NCBI GenBank assembly: GCA_963839745.1
Contig: CAWIWC010000015.1
Coordinates: forward strand, 72,498-136,497
Source of the DNA: JAIBJN01 sp963839745
GTDB lineage: Bacteria; Actinomycetota; Thermoleophilia; Gaiellales; Gaiellaceae
Direction: 5' to 3'
Length of the DNA stretch: 64,000 bases
A program made the position numbers and the translations under genes. Below, piece by piece: positions 18,228-25,849 of this stretch. The number at the start of each line of letters is the position of its first letter. The first letter of the stretch is position 1. The notes under the pieces are model-generated. The model was not told the DNA's origin and ran no database searches. It worked only from the letters and a program-made list of their open reading frames with translations.

Positions 18228-19367
18228 CTAGCGAACGATGCAGGGGCCGGACGGAACGCGGCGCAGCTCGCCGGCCGCCGCGCTGAGGACGAGATCGACG
18301 GGGACGGCATAGCCACCCTGCCCGTCGCGCGTCCCTCCGAAGATCATCGCAAGCACCCGCCCGCGCCGGTCGACGACCGGCCCGCCGCTCTCGCCCGGCT
18401 GGACGGCGCCGCGCAGCGGGACGACGACCCGCGGCCGCACGCGCCCGCCGTACGCGCCCGGCGAGAGAACCGTGCGCGAGTCGCCGGCCGTCCCGGCGGT
18501 GGCGGTCAGCGCGCCATTCCGCGGATACCCGAGAAGGGCCACCGGGCGCGGCAGGTCGGGGCTCGTGTTCACCGGCAGCGCGCCGACCTCGAGCCCGCGG
18601 ACGCGCATCAGCGCGATGTCGTTGTTCGAGTCGACGAAGACCGGCGTCGCCGAGAGAACCTGGCCGTTCGGGGCGAGGGCCCGCGTGCCCTCGTGGCCCG
18701 CGATCACGTGCGCGTTCGTCGCCACCAGGCCGCTGCGGACGACCCAGCCCGAGCCCTGCGTCCCGACCCCGCACGCAGTCCCCTCGAGCTTGAGCACGCT
18801 CCCCGCGGCAGCCTTGGCGCCCGGGCTCTGGAGCACGCTCGGGTCCGGCGGGGGCAGGGACTCCTGGAGCCCCGGCAGCAGCGGCAGAGGATCGAAGCGG
18901 TTGAGCGCCTGGAGCACCCGGTCGGGCGGCACCGCGTTCAGGAGCCGAGGGAGGAGGACGGACTCGCGGACCTCAGCGCGGAGCCCGAGCGCCGGCTGGT
19001 GCAGTGCCAGCACGGCGAGCAGCCAGCCGATCCCGAGCGCGATCAGCCCGCCCATGACGATGCCGCCGATCCGGTCGAGCGCCGAGAGCGACGGCCGGGC
19101 GGCGAGGAACGCGCGCACGGGAGTCCCGAGCGCGGACGCCGCGGCTCCGAGCAACGAGGCGCCGATCAGCGCCCCGGCGAGCCCGGCGACCGGAATCCAC
19201 GGGGAGTTGTCGGGCAGGAAGAGCGGCGCGACGAACGAGCCCACGATCGCCCCGATGACGAGGCCGCCAAGCGAAAGGGCCTGCGCGGCCAGCCCGCGGT
19301 GCGCCCCGAAGATGGAGAAGACGGCGACCGCGAGCAGCAGCAGAACGTCGACGACGTTCACCCTCAC
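18228..19367 (-). CDS. MarP-type membrane serine protease (CvpA + trypsin-like)
   Basis: 379 residues. Residues 1-150 form a CvpA-like four-helix membrane domain; the C-terminal half is an extracytoplasmic trypsin-fold protease. The triad is visible as His in TNAHVIAG, Asp in NNDIALMRV and Ser in GESGGPV. Cys in TACG and near the C-terminus (GPCIVR) could form the disulfide known for mycobacterial MarP. That family protects against acid and oxidative stress and processes a peptidoglycan hydrolase; this role is transferred by homology. GTG at 19367 was chosen; GTG at 19361 is equally possible. It lies just downstream of leuS. Confidence 0.85.
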   Translation of the reverse strand: MRVNVVDVLLLLAVAVFSIFGAHRGLAAQALSLGGLVIGAIVGSFVAPLFLPDNSPWIPVAGLAGALIGASLLGAAASALGTPVRAFLAARPSLSALDRIGGIVMGGLIALGIGWLLAVLALHQPALGLRAEVRESVLLPRLLNAVPPDRVLQALNRFDPLPLLPGLQESLPPPDPSVLQSPGAKAAAGSVLKLEGTACGVGTQGSGWVVRSGLVATNAHVIAGHEGTRALAPNGQVLSATPVFVDSNNDIALMRVRGLEVGALPVNTSPDLPRPVALLGYPRNGALTATAGTAGDSRTVLSPGAYGGRVRPRVVVPLRGAVQPGESGGPVVDRRGRVLAMIFGGTRDGQGGYAVPVDLVLSAAAGELRRVPSGPCIVR

Positions 19368-19387
19368 AGAGTACGGAAGAGCCCGGC

Positions 19388-21838
19388 CTAAACCACGAAG
19401 TTCACGAGCTTGCCCGGGACGACGATCTCCTTGCGGATCTCCTTGCCGTCCACGTGCGCGCGCACGCGCGGCAGCTCCTTCGCCCGCGTGAGCAACTCTG
19501 CCTCGTCGAGCCCGACCGGCACCTCCACCCTGTCGCGCACGCGCCCGTTCACCTGGACGACGAGCTCGAAGGTCTCGCGCTCGAGCAGCGCCGGGTCTGC
19601 CTGGGGCCAGGGCACCTCCCACAGGCGCTCCCTGCCGAGCCGCTCCCACAGCTCCTCGGCCATGTGCGGCGCGTACGGCTGGATCAGGCTGACCGCCGTC
19701 TCCGTGGCGAAGCGCACCTCGCCCGCACGCTCGGGGTCGTCCTTGACGTGGTAGATCTCGTTGACGAGCTCGATCACGGCCGCGATGGGCGTGTTGAACT
19801 GGAAGCGCCGCGTGATGTCGTCGCCGACCTTGGCGATCGCCTGGTGCGCGCGGCGCACGAGCGGGCCGTCGGCCGGCGCCTCGACCGGGCCGCGCTCGGC
19901 GACCTCCAGCCCCAGCCGCCAGAGCCGTCCGAGGAAGCGGGCCATGCCCTCGATGCCCGTGTCCTGCCACTCGATGTCGTCCTCCGCAGGGCCCATGTAG
20001 AGGATGTAGAGGCGGACCGCGTCGGCGCCGTGGCTCGCGATCAGGTCGTCGGGGCTGAGCACATTGCCCTTCGACTTGGACATCTTCGCGCCGAGGTAGT
20101 GGATCATCCCCTGCGTGAAGAGGCGCAGGAACGGCTCGCGGAAGCCCAGCATCCCGAGGTCGTTCAGCACCTTCACGAAGAAGCGCGCGTAGAGCAGGTG
20201 CAGGATCGCGTGCTCGACGCCGCCGATGTACTGGTTGACCGGAAGCCAGTAGTCGGCGACCTCGCGGTCCCACGGCGCGTTCTCGTTGCGCGCGTCGCAG
20301 TAGCGGATGAAGTACCAGGACGAGTCGACGAACGTGTCCATCGTGTCGGTCTCGCGATGCGCTTCGCCGCCGCACTTCGGACAGGTCGTGTGCACCCAGT
20401 CCTCGGCGGCGGCGAGCGGCGAGCGCCCCTTCGGCAGGTACTCGTCGACCTCCGGGAGCAGGACGGGCAGGTCCTCGTCGGGCACCGGCACCATCCCGCA
20501 GGACTCGCAGTAGAGGATGGGGATCGGGCAGCCCCAGTAACGCTGGCGGGAGAGCAGCCAGTCGCGGAGGCGATAGCTGACGTCCGGCCGGCCGAGGCCG
20601 CGCGACTCGAGCCACTCGACGATCGCCTGCTTGCCCTCCTCGCGGGGAGGCCCGGTGAACTGCGCCGAGTCGACCAGCCGCTCGTTCTCGGAGTGCGGGA
20701 CGTAGGTGCCCTCCTCGGGCTCCTCGCCCTCGGGAGCGACGACGACCTGCACCGGCAGCTCGAAGCGCTTCGCGAACTCGAAGTCGCGCTCGTCGTGCGC
20801 GGGCACGGCCATGATCGCGCCCGTCCCGTACTCCATGAGCACGTAGTCGGAGACCCAGATCGGTAGGCGCTCCTCGTTGACCGGGTTCGTGACGAACGCC
20901 CCGGTGGGGACGCCGGTCTTCTCCTTCTCGGGATCGGCACGCTCGACGGCCGAGCGGCCGGCGGCCTGGCGCACGTATTCCATGACCTCGTCCTCGTGCG
21001 GCGTGCCCTCGACGAGCTTGGGGACAAGCGGGTGCTCGGGCGCGAGCACGAAGAACGTGGCGCCGAAGAGCGTGTCCGGCCGGGTCGTGAAGACTGGGAT
21101 CTCGACGTCCTGCTCCTCGATGCGGAACACGACCTCGGCGCCCTCGGAGCGCCCGATCCAGTTGCGCTGCATCGTCAGGACGTGCTCGGGCCAGGACTCG
21201 AGCAGGCTCATCTCGTCGAGCAGATCGTCGGCGTACTTGGTGATGCGGTAGAACCACTGCTCGAGATTCCTGCGCTCGACCTCGGCGCCGCAACGCTCGC
21301 AGCGCCCGTCGATCACCTGCTCGTTCGCGAGCACGGTCTGGTCGTTCGGGCACCAGTTGACGGGCGCTTCCTTGCGGTAGGCGAGGCCCTGCTCGAAGAA
21401 CCTGATGAAGAGCCACTGGGTCCAGCGGTAGTAGGACGGCTCGTGCGAGGAGACCTCACGATCCCAGTCGATCGCCCAGCCCATGCGCTTCATCTGCTCG
21501 CGGATGGCGGCGATGTTGCGCTCGATGACGAGGCGCGGATGCCCTCCCTCGCGGATGGCCGCGTTCTCGGCGGGCAGGCCGAAGGCGTCGTAGCCCATCG
21601 GGCGCAGAACGCGGAAGCCCATACGCCGCCGGACGTGCGCGAGGACATCGCCGAGCGTGTAGTTCTTGACGTGGCCCATGTGGAGCTCGCCCGACGGGTA
21701 CGGGAGCATCTCGAGCACGTACGTGTGCTCCTTGTCCATCTGGGACGCGTCGTCCGGATTCGGGACGTAGAACGCGCGCTCGCGCTCCCAGATGTCCTGC
21801 CACTTCAGCTCGACTGCCTGTGGGTCGTATCGCTCCAT
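19388..21838 (-). CDS. leuS: Leucyl-tRNA synthetase
   Basis: Class Ia synthetase charging tRNA-Leu. 816 residues, normal bacterial length. HIGH appears as HMGH in PYPSGELHMGHVKNY, KMSKS is exact (KMSKSKGN), the CP1 editing domain (TTRPDTLFGATF) and the zinc-finger cysteines (WCPND, CERCG) are present, and the C-terminal tRNA-binding domain is complete. The ATG at 21838 has a GGAG four bases upstream. The 5' leader carries a strong hairpin plus T-run, annotated separately. Confidence 0.97.
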   Translation of the reverse strand: MERYDPQAVELKWQDIWERERAFYVPNPDDASQMDKEHTYVLEMLPYPSGELHMGHVKNYTLGDVLAHVRRRMGFRVLRPMGYDAFGLPAENAAIREGGHPRLVIERNIAAIREQMKRMGWAIDWDREVSSHEPSYYRWTQWLFIRFFEQGLAYRKEAPVNWCPNDQTVLANEQVIDGRCERCGAEVERRNLEQWFYRITKYADDLLDEMSLLESWPEHVLTMQRNWIGRSEGAEVVFRIEEQDVEIPVFTTRPDTLFGATFFVLAPEHPLVPKLVEGTPHEDEVMEYVRQAAGRSAVERADPEKEKTGVPTGAFVTNPVNEERLPIWVSDYVLMEYGTGAIMAVPAHDERDFEFAKRFELPVQVVVAPEGEEPEEGTYVPHSENERLVDSAQFTGPPREEGKQAIVEWLESRGLGRPDVSYRLRDWLLSRQRYWGCPIPILYCESCGMVPVPDEDLPVLLPEVDEYLPKGRSPLAAAEDWVHTTCPKCGGEAHRETDTMDTFVDSSWYFIRYCDARNENAPWDREVADYWLPVNQYIGGVEHAILHLLYARFFVKVLNDLGMLGFREPFLRLFTQGMIHYLGAKMSKSKGNVLSPDDLIASHGADAVRLYILYMGPAEDDIEWQDTGIEGMARFLGRLWRLGLEVAERGPVEAPADGPLVRRAHQAIAKVGDDITRRFQFNTPIAAVIELVNEIYHVKDDPERAGEVRFATETAVSLIQPYAPHMAEELWERLGRERLWEVPWPQADPALLERETFELVVQVNGRVRDRVEVPVGLDEAELLTRAKELPRVRAHVDGKEIRKEIVVPGKLVNFVV

Positions 21839-21852
21839 CGGTCTCCGATATG

Positions 21853-21876
21853 AAAACGCCTCTCGTCTGAGAGGCG
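21853..21876 (-). terminator. Terminator-like hairpin in the leuS leader (possible attenuator)
   Basis: Read on the minus strand, an eight-base perfect stem (CGCCTCTC / GAGAGGCG, 21876-21869 with 21864-21857, loop of 4) is followed at once by TTTT (21856-21853), the form of an intrinsic terminator. It lies only 15 bases before the leuS ATG, and no minus-strand gene precedes it, because the upstream gene is divergent. It therefore cannot be ending another gene and is best read as a leader attenuator. A second structured element lies upstream at 21880-21914: a GGGAG/CTCCC pair enclosing a six-base stem capped by a GAAA tetraloop. No T-box consensus was found. Confidence 0.6.
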
Positions 21877-21985
21877 CGCGGGAGGCCCACGGCTTTCGCC
21901 GCGTCGACGCTCCCTGGCTCAGCTAAGGGACGTAGCCATGTCCGGGACGAATCTTAGCGCCGGCCGGCGCTGGCAGAATCCTGCC

Positions 21986-22816
21986 GTGATCTCGACGTAC
22001 TCGATCGTCGCATGCGACCTCGACGCCGGCGAGTGGGGCGTCGCCGTCCAGTCGAAGTTCCTCGCCGTCGGGGCGGTGGTCCCGGCCGCCGAGCCGCACG
22101 TCGGCGCCATCGCGACGCAGGCATGGGCGAACCTCGCGTACCGGCCCGACGGCATGTCGCTGCTCCGGGACGGCTACTCGGCGGACGACGTCGTCAGGAC
22201 GCTGGTCGGAGCCGACGACGGGCGCGAGCACCGCCAGCTCGGGGTCGTCGACGGGCAGGGGCGCGCTGCCACGTACACCGGGTCGGAATGCATGGACTGG
22301 GCCGGCGGGAAGACCGGCCCCGGCTTTGCGGCGCAGGGGAACATCCTCGTCTCGGATGCGACCGTGGCGGCGCTCGCGTCGACCTTCGAGGGCTCCGCGG
22401 GAAGCCCGCTCGCCGAGCGGCTCCTGGCCAGCCTTGCCGCGGCCGAGGCGGCCGGCGGCGACCGCCGCGGCCGGCAGTCGGCGGCGCTCTACGTCGTCCG
22501 CAAGGACGGCGGGTACGGCGGGACGGGCGACGTCGCCACCGACCTGCGTGTCGACGACCATCCGCAGCCGATCGAGGAGCTGGAGCGGATCTACCGCCTG
22601 CACGACCTGCTCTTCGGCCAGACGCCGGACGAGCAGTGGCTCGACGTCGACGCGGCGCTCGCCGACGAGCTCCGCGAGCGGCTTGCCGTCCTCGGCTACG
22701 ACGGCGAGCTCCCGGACGCGCTGGCCGCCTGGGCGGGCACGGAGAACCTCGAGGAGCGGGTCAGCGGCGCCGACCGGATCGACCCGGTCGTGCTCGAGCA
22801 GCTGCGCGCGCAGTAG
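21986..22816 (+). CDS. DUF1028 family protein
   Basis: Predicted Ntn-hydrolase-fold protein of unknown function. The N-terminus STYSIVACD...GEWGVAVQSKFLAVG matches the DUF1028 core, followed by GPGFAAQGNIL and the C-terminal DDHPQPIEELERI segment. GTG at 21986 was preferred over ATG at 21938: it puts the family core at the N-terminus, and a CAGAAT -10-like box eight bases before it would make a leaderless message. With 21938 the protein would gain 16 residues. It is divergent from leuS. Confidence 0.8.
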   Translation: MISTYSIVACDLDAGEWGVAVQSKFLAVGAVVPAAEPHVGAIATQAWANLAYRPDGMSLLRDGYSADDVVRTLVGADDGREHRQLGVVDGQGRAATYTGSECMDWAGGKTGPGFAAQGNILVSDATVAALASTFEGSAGSPLAERLLASLAAAEAAGGDRRGRQSAALYVVRKDGGYGGTGDVATDLRVDDHPQPIEELERIYRLHDLLFGQTPDEQWLDVDAALADELRERLAVLGYDGELPDALAAWAGTENLEERVSGADRIDPVVLEQLRAQ

Positions 22817-22834
22817 CGCCGCTGCGATCATCCC

Positions 22835-24009
22835 GTGATGGAGCCCGATCCGCCGTACGAGGTCGAGCCGGAGGTCGAGGGCGAGGAGGAGCTCGAGCAC
22901 CCGGTCACGCCGCTCGAGCTGTTCTTCGACCTCGTCTTCGTCTTCGCGCTCACGCAGGTGACCGGCTTCATGTCGGACGACCCGACCTGGGCCGGCGTCG
23001 GGAAGGGGATGCTCATCCTGGCGGCGCTCTGGTGGACGTGGGGCGCGTACGCCTGGCTCACGAACGAGATCGACCCCGACGAGGGCTCGGCGCGGCTCGC
23101 CGTCTTCGCCGCCATGGGCGCCATGTTCGTCTCCGCCCTCGCCGTGCCGAACGCCTTCGGCAACGACGCCGTGCTCTTCGGCCTCGCCTACTTCACGGTG
23201 CGCGTCCTCCACATCGTGCTCTTCGCCGAGGCGACCCCGCACGTCGACGTGCGCCAGGCCTCGTACCGGCTGGCGCGTACCGCCATCCCCGGGCCTGCGC
23301 TCATCGTGGTCGCGGGCTTCCTCGACGGCAACGCGCAGATCGCGTGCTGGCTCGTGGCGCTTACCATCGACTACGCCGGCCCCTACGTCTTCGGAGTGCG
23401 CGGGTTCTCGGTCTCGGCCGAGCACTTCGCCGAGCGCTACGCGCTGATCGTGATCATCGCGCTCGGTGAGTCGATCGTCGCCATCGGGATCGGCGCGGCC
23501 GGGATCGAGCTCACCCGACCGTGGTGCTGGCGGCCATCCTCGGGCTCGCGATCGCCTGTGCGCTCTGGTGGGCGTACTTCGACATCGTCGCGGTCGTCGC
23601 GCGCAAGAAACTCGTCGAGGCACACGGCCACGCGCGCGCGCGGCTCGCCCGTGACTCCTTCAGCTACCTGCACCTGCCGATGTTCGCCGGCATCGTCCTG
23701 CTCGCACTGGGCGCGAAGAAGGTCCTCGCCCACGTGGACGAACCGCTGGAGACCGTCCCGGCCTTCGCGCTCTGCGGAGGCGTGGCCTTCTACCTCCTCA
23801 GCCACGACGCGATCCGCTATCGCAGTGTCCGCACGATCAACCCGAGGCGCTGTCTGGCAGCAGCGACGAGCGCGGCGCTGATCCCGGTCGCCGTGCGCGT
23901 GGACGGAGTCGTGGCCATCGCGCTCGTCGCCGCGGTCTGCACCGCGCTCATCGCCTACGAGACGCTGCGCTTCAGGACGGCCCGCGCGCAGATGCGCACG
24001 GCCGTCTGA
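22835..24009 (+). pseudogene. Low temperature requirement protein A (LtrA), one-base frameshift
   Basis: Polytopic membrane protein of the LtrA family, function unclear. The first frame (22835 to about 23515) encodes the acidic start, PVTPLELFFDLVFVFALTQVT and helices up to ALGESIVAIGIGAAGIEL. The remainder (TVVLAAILGLAIACALWWAYFD and onward to 24009) is in the next frame. The junction lies in CACCCGACC near 23514-23521, where one missing base restores a normal protein of about 390 residues. Both halves are well conserved, so a sequencing deletion is as likely as a recent mutation. The start is GTG at 22835 or ATG at 22838. Confidence 0.8.
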
Positions 24010-24048
24010 GGCGCCGCCGCAGCACCCTGCGGCCTAGGCGGCGGCGGC
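24010..24048. terminator. Hairpin after ltrA
   Basis: An 11-base perfect inverted repeat, GGCGCCGCCGC (24010-24020) and GCGGCGGCGCC (24038-24048), with a 17-base loop, begins at the ltrA stop. It has no T-run but is strong enough for a GC-rich terminator. It also overlaps the 3' end of a small minus-strand ORF. Confidence 0.5.
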
Positions 24049-24189
24049 GCCCCGCACGGCCCTCAGGAGGCGGAACGTCTTGCGGGGCCGATCGACCGGG
24101 CGTGCGGCCGCCCGTGCGTCGATGAGCTCCCGCTGGTCCGCCACCTGCCGGCGGCGCGTCTCGAACTGAGTGAGGGAGATGTTTGTCAT
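24034..24189 (-). CDS. Small basic hypothetical protein
   Basis: 51-residue ORF from ATG at 24189, with AGGAG 11 bases upstream. Starts MTNISLTQFETRRRQ and is rich in Arg and Ala (PVDRPRKTFRLLRAVRG). No family recognised. A longer version from 24222 exists. The ribosome-binding site favours a real gene, but composition and length leave doubt; its 3' end overlaps the ltrA hairpin. Confidence 0.4.
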   Translation of the reverse strand: MTNISLTQFETRRRQVADQRELIDARAAARPVDRPRKTFRLLRAVRGAAAA

Positions 24190-24310
24190 GAAGAAGAGTG
24201 CTCCTGGTTCATTGACGCTCATTCAAGCCGCGCGGGGGTCGCGGCACAGTGGAGCAAGCAGGCGTCTCGCCAGGCGGTTATCCGCACCAGGCATTTCCAT
24301 CGGAGAAATG

Positions 24311-24339
24311 GAGAGCCCGCCGGGTCTCGGCGGGCTCTC
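24311..24339. terminator. Strong hairpin downstream of tRNA-Ala
   Basis: An 11-base perfect stem, GAGAGCCCGCC (24311-24321) with GGCGGGCTCTC (24329-24339), loop of 7. On the minus strand it is followed by CATTTCTCC, so it could end the tRNA-Ala transcript. The rest of 24049-24572 holds only the small ORF and the RTX-like fragment listed here. Confidence 0.55.
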
Positions 24340-24454
24340 GCTTCGTGTAGTGGTGGAGCTCCAACGCCTGCGGCCAAGCGGAAGCTCCTGAAGTGCCGAA
24401 CGTAAGACCTGTATCGGACGAACGAGCGTTGCCGGAAGTCCCCTGTTCGAGGGA

Positions 24455-24559
24455 CTAGCAGGCGCGCAGCTGATCGCGGCCCGGGCCGCCGAAGCAGCGG
24501 TCCGGCGAGGTGCCGCCGTTGAGGCGATCGTTGCCGCTTTCCCCGCACAGGAAGGGCAT
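24455..24559 (-). pseudogene. RTX-like (hemolysin-type repeat) C-terminal fragment
   Basis: A 34-residue stretch ending at a TAG reads CGESGNDRLNGG, then DRCFGGPGRDQLRAC, matching the GGxGxDxLxGG calcium-binding nonapeptide and the Cys-bearing tail of actinobacterial exported repeat proteins. There is no signal peptide and there are too few repeats for a whole protein. It begins 14 bases past the 3' end of tRNA-Ala on the same strand, a usual landing site for foreign DNA, so a remnant is likely. Confidence 0.45.
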
Positions 24560-24572
24560 GCCCGTCGACCAG

Positions 24573-24645
24573 TGGAGCCAGCGGGATTCGAACCCGCGAC
24601 CTCTTGGCTGCCAGCCAAGCGCTCTCCCAGCTGAGCTATGGCCCC
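24573..24645 (-). tRNA. tRNA-Ala (anticodon GGC)
   Basis: 73-base cloverleaf on the minus strand. Acceptor GGGGCCA pairs with TGGCTCC, the D arm contains AGCTCAGCTGGGAGAGC, the anticodon stem is CTTGG/CCAAG with loop CTGGCAG (anticodon GGC, reads GCC), and the T arm is GCGGG-TTCGAAT-CCCGC. Discriminator A; CCA is not encoded. A TACACT -10-like box lies at 24663-24668 on the minus strand. Confidence 0.97.
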
Positions 24646-24662
24646 GCGAAATTTGCCCCATC

Positions 24663-24668
24663 AGTGTA
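24663..24668 (-). promoter_or_regulatory. Probable -10 box of tRNA-Ala
   Basis: TACACT on the minus strand, 17 bases before the tRNA 5' end, in the context ACTACACTGATGGG. A similar ACTACACTG lies just before mreC. No clear -35 is visible. Confidence 0.4.
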
Positions 24669-24711
24669 GTCAGCCCGTTTGCCTCCCGCGCGGCCGGGAA
24701 ACACAGGGATC

Positions 24712-24879
24712 GTGGCCGAGGAGAGGACCGACTACAGCCCCGTCGTCGAGCAGGCACCGCCCGCCGAGCAGCGCCACGAGCGGCGCCAGGCGAAGGCGTT
24801 TCTCCTCGGCGCCTGGAGCTTCTGGCTCTACGCGCTCGTGATCGCGGGGATCGTCGCGCTCGTGATCTGGCTCGTCTAA
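24712..24879 (+). CDS. Small single-pass membrane protein
   Basis: 55 residues from GTG at 24712 (AEERTDYSPVVEQAPP...), a charged cytoplasmic part with RHERRQAK, then one hydrophobic helix (about residues 30-53) ending VALVIWLV. No family known to me. It is divergent from tRNA-Ala, and its stop overlaps the rsfS stop by four bases in a convergent arrangement. A start at 24679 is also open. Confidence 0.55.
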   Translation: MAEERTDYSPVVEQAPPAEQRHERRQAKAFLLGAWSFWLYALVIAGIVALVIWLV

Positions 24880-25229
24880 CCGGCCGCTGCGAGCTCGACG
24901 GACGGCACGTCGCCCCACAGCTCCTCGAGGCGGTAGTACTCGCGCGCCTCGGGCGTGAACACGTGCAGCACGACGTCGAGGTAGTCGGCGATGATCCAGC
25001 TGGCCTCGCGCTCGCCGGCGACGGTCCGCGGCGTCAGGCGCTCGGCCTTCTTCATCTCCTCGCGCACGGCGTCGTAGATCGCCTTGGTCTGCCTGGGGTT
25101 CTGCCCCGTGCAGATGACGAAATAGTCCGTGTAGGAGCAGACGGGCCGCATGTCGAGGATGACGACGTCGGCAGCGAGCTTCTCCTGGGCGAGCTCAGCG
25201 ATCCGGCGGGCGTTCTCGATTGGCGTCAG
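24876..25229 (-). CDS. rsfS: Ribosomal silencing factor RsfS
   Basis: RsfS/YbeB/Iojap protein that binds ribosomal protein L14 and blocks subunit joining in starvation. The conserved core ADVVILDMRPVCSYTDYFVICTG and the D/W-rich C-terminal part (WIIADYLDVVLHVF, YYRLEELWGD) are present. The first ATG in frame (25151) lies inside the conserved core, so the true start is upstream. The only start-like codon in frame is CTG at 25229 (then TPIENARRIAELAQ), with AGGAG 11 bases before it, giving 117 residues as in the family. The nadD-rsfS order is common. Confidence 0.9.
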   Translation of the reverse strand: MTPIENARRIAELAQEKLAADVVILDMRPVCSYTDYFVICTGQNPRQTKAIYDAVREEMKKAERLTPRTVAGEREASWIIADYLDVVLHVFTPEAREYYRLEELWGDVPSVELAAAG

Positions 25230-25258
25230 TGGCCTGGCATCTCCTGATTCAACGCTTC

Positions 25259-25849
25259 TCAGCGTAGCTCATCGTAGACACCGTCCTCGACGACCAGCCG
25301 CGCGACGCCGGCCGGGACGAGGCCGTCGATCGGCTCGCCGAGCGCGGCGCGGCGGCGGATCTCCGTCGAGGAGACGTCCACCGCGGGGATCTCGAAGAGC
25401 TCGACCCGCTCGGGGCGCCGGAGACCGGCGAGCACCTCGTCGAGCCGCTCGTGCGGATGGCCCGGTCGCGTGGCAACGCCGAGGCGCACGTGCTCCAGGA
25501 TCTCATCGGGCTCCTTCCAGGCGCGGAAGTCGGCGAACTCGTCCGCCCCGACGAGGAAGACGACGTCCCCCCACTCCCCCTCCGCCCATCGCGCCGTGTC
25601 CACGGTGTACGACGGGCCGGGGCGCTCGAGCTCGTGGCGCGACAGCTCGACGCCGGGGAGGCCGGCGAACGCCGCCTCCGCGAGGCGGAAGCGCGTCTCC
25701 GCATTCGTCTCCAGGTCCTTGTGCGGCGGGTCGCCCGTGACGACGACCACCAGGCGGTCGAGGCCGAAGCGCTCGATCGCGGCGCGTGCGAGCGCGACAT
25801 GGCCGTTGTGCGGCGGGTCGAACGCCCCTCCGAGGAGTCCGGTCGTCAC
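25259..25849 (-). CDS. nadD: Nicotinate-nucleotide adenylyltransferase
   Basis: Adenylates nicotinate mononucleotide to deamido-NAD in NAD synthesis. 196 residues. The nucleotidyltransferase motifs GGAFDPPHNGHV at the N-terminus and SSTEIRRR near the end are both exact. It overlaps the obg stop by four bases. obg-nadD-rsfS is a conserved block in Gram-positive bacteria. Confidence 0.95.
   Translation of the reverse strand: MTTGLLGGAFDPPHNGHVALARAAIERFGLDRLVVVVTGDPPHKDLETNAETRFRLAEAAFAGLPGVELSRHELERPGPSYTVDTARWAEGEWGDVVFLVGADEFADFRAWKEPDEILEHVRLGVATRPGHPHERLDEVLAGLRRPERVELFEIPAVDVSSTEIRRRAALGEPIDGLVPAGVARLVVEDGVYDELR

Noticed and set aside
14873..19391. Long plus-strand open frames opposite comEC, comEA and marP
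   Set aside because: Low-complexity D/E/R-rich translations typical of GC-rich antisense frames, with no domain; the minus-strand genes there are certain.
19454..21853. Plus-strand open frames of 285-470 codons opposite leuS
   Set aside because: Shadow frames of leuS with biased composition and no recognisable motif.
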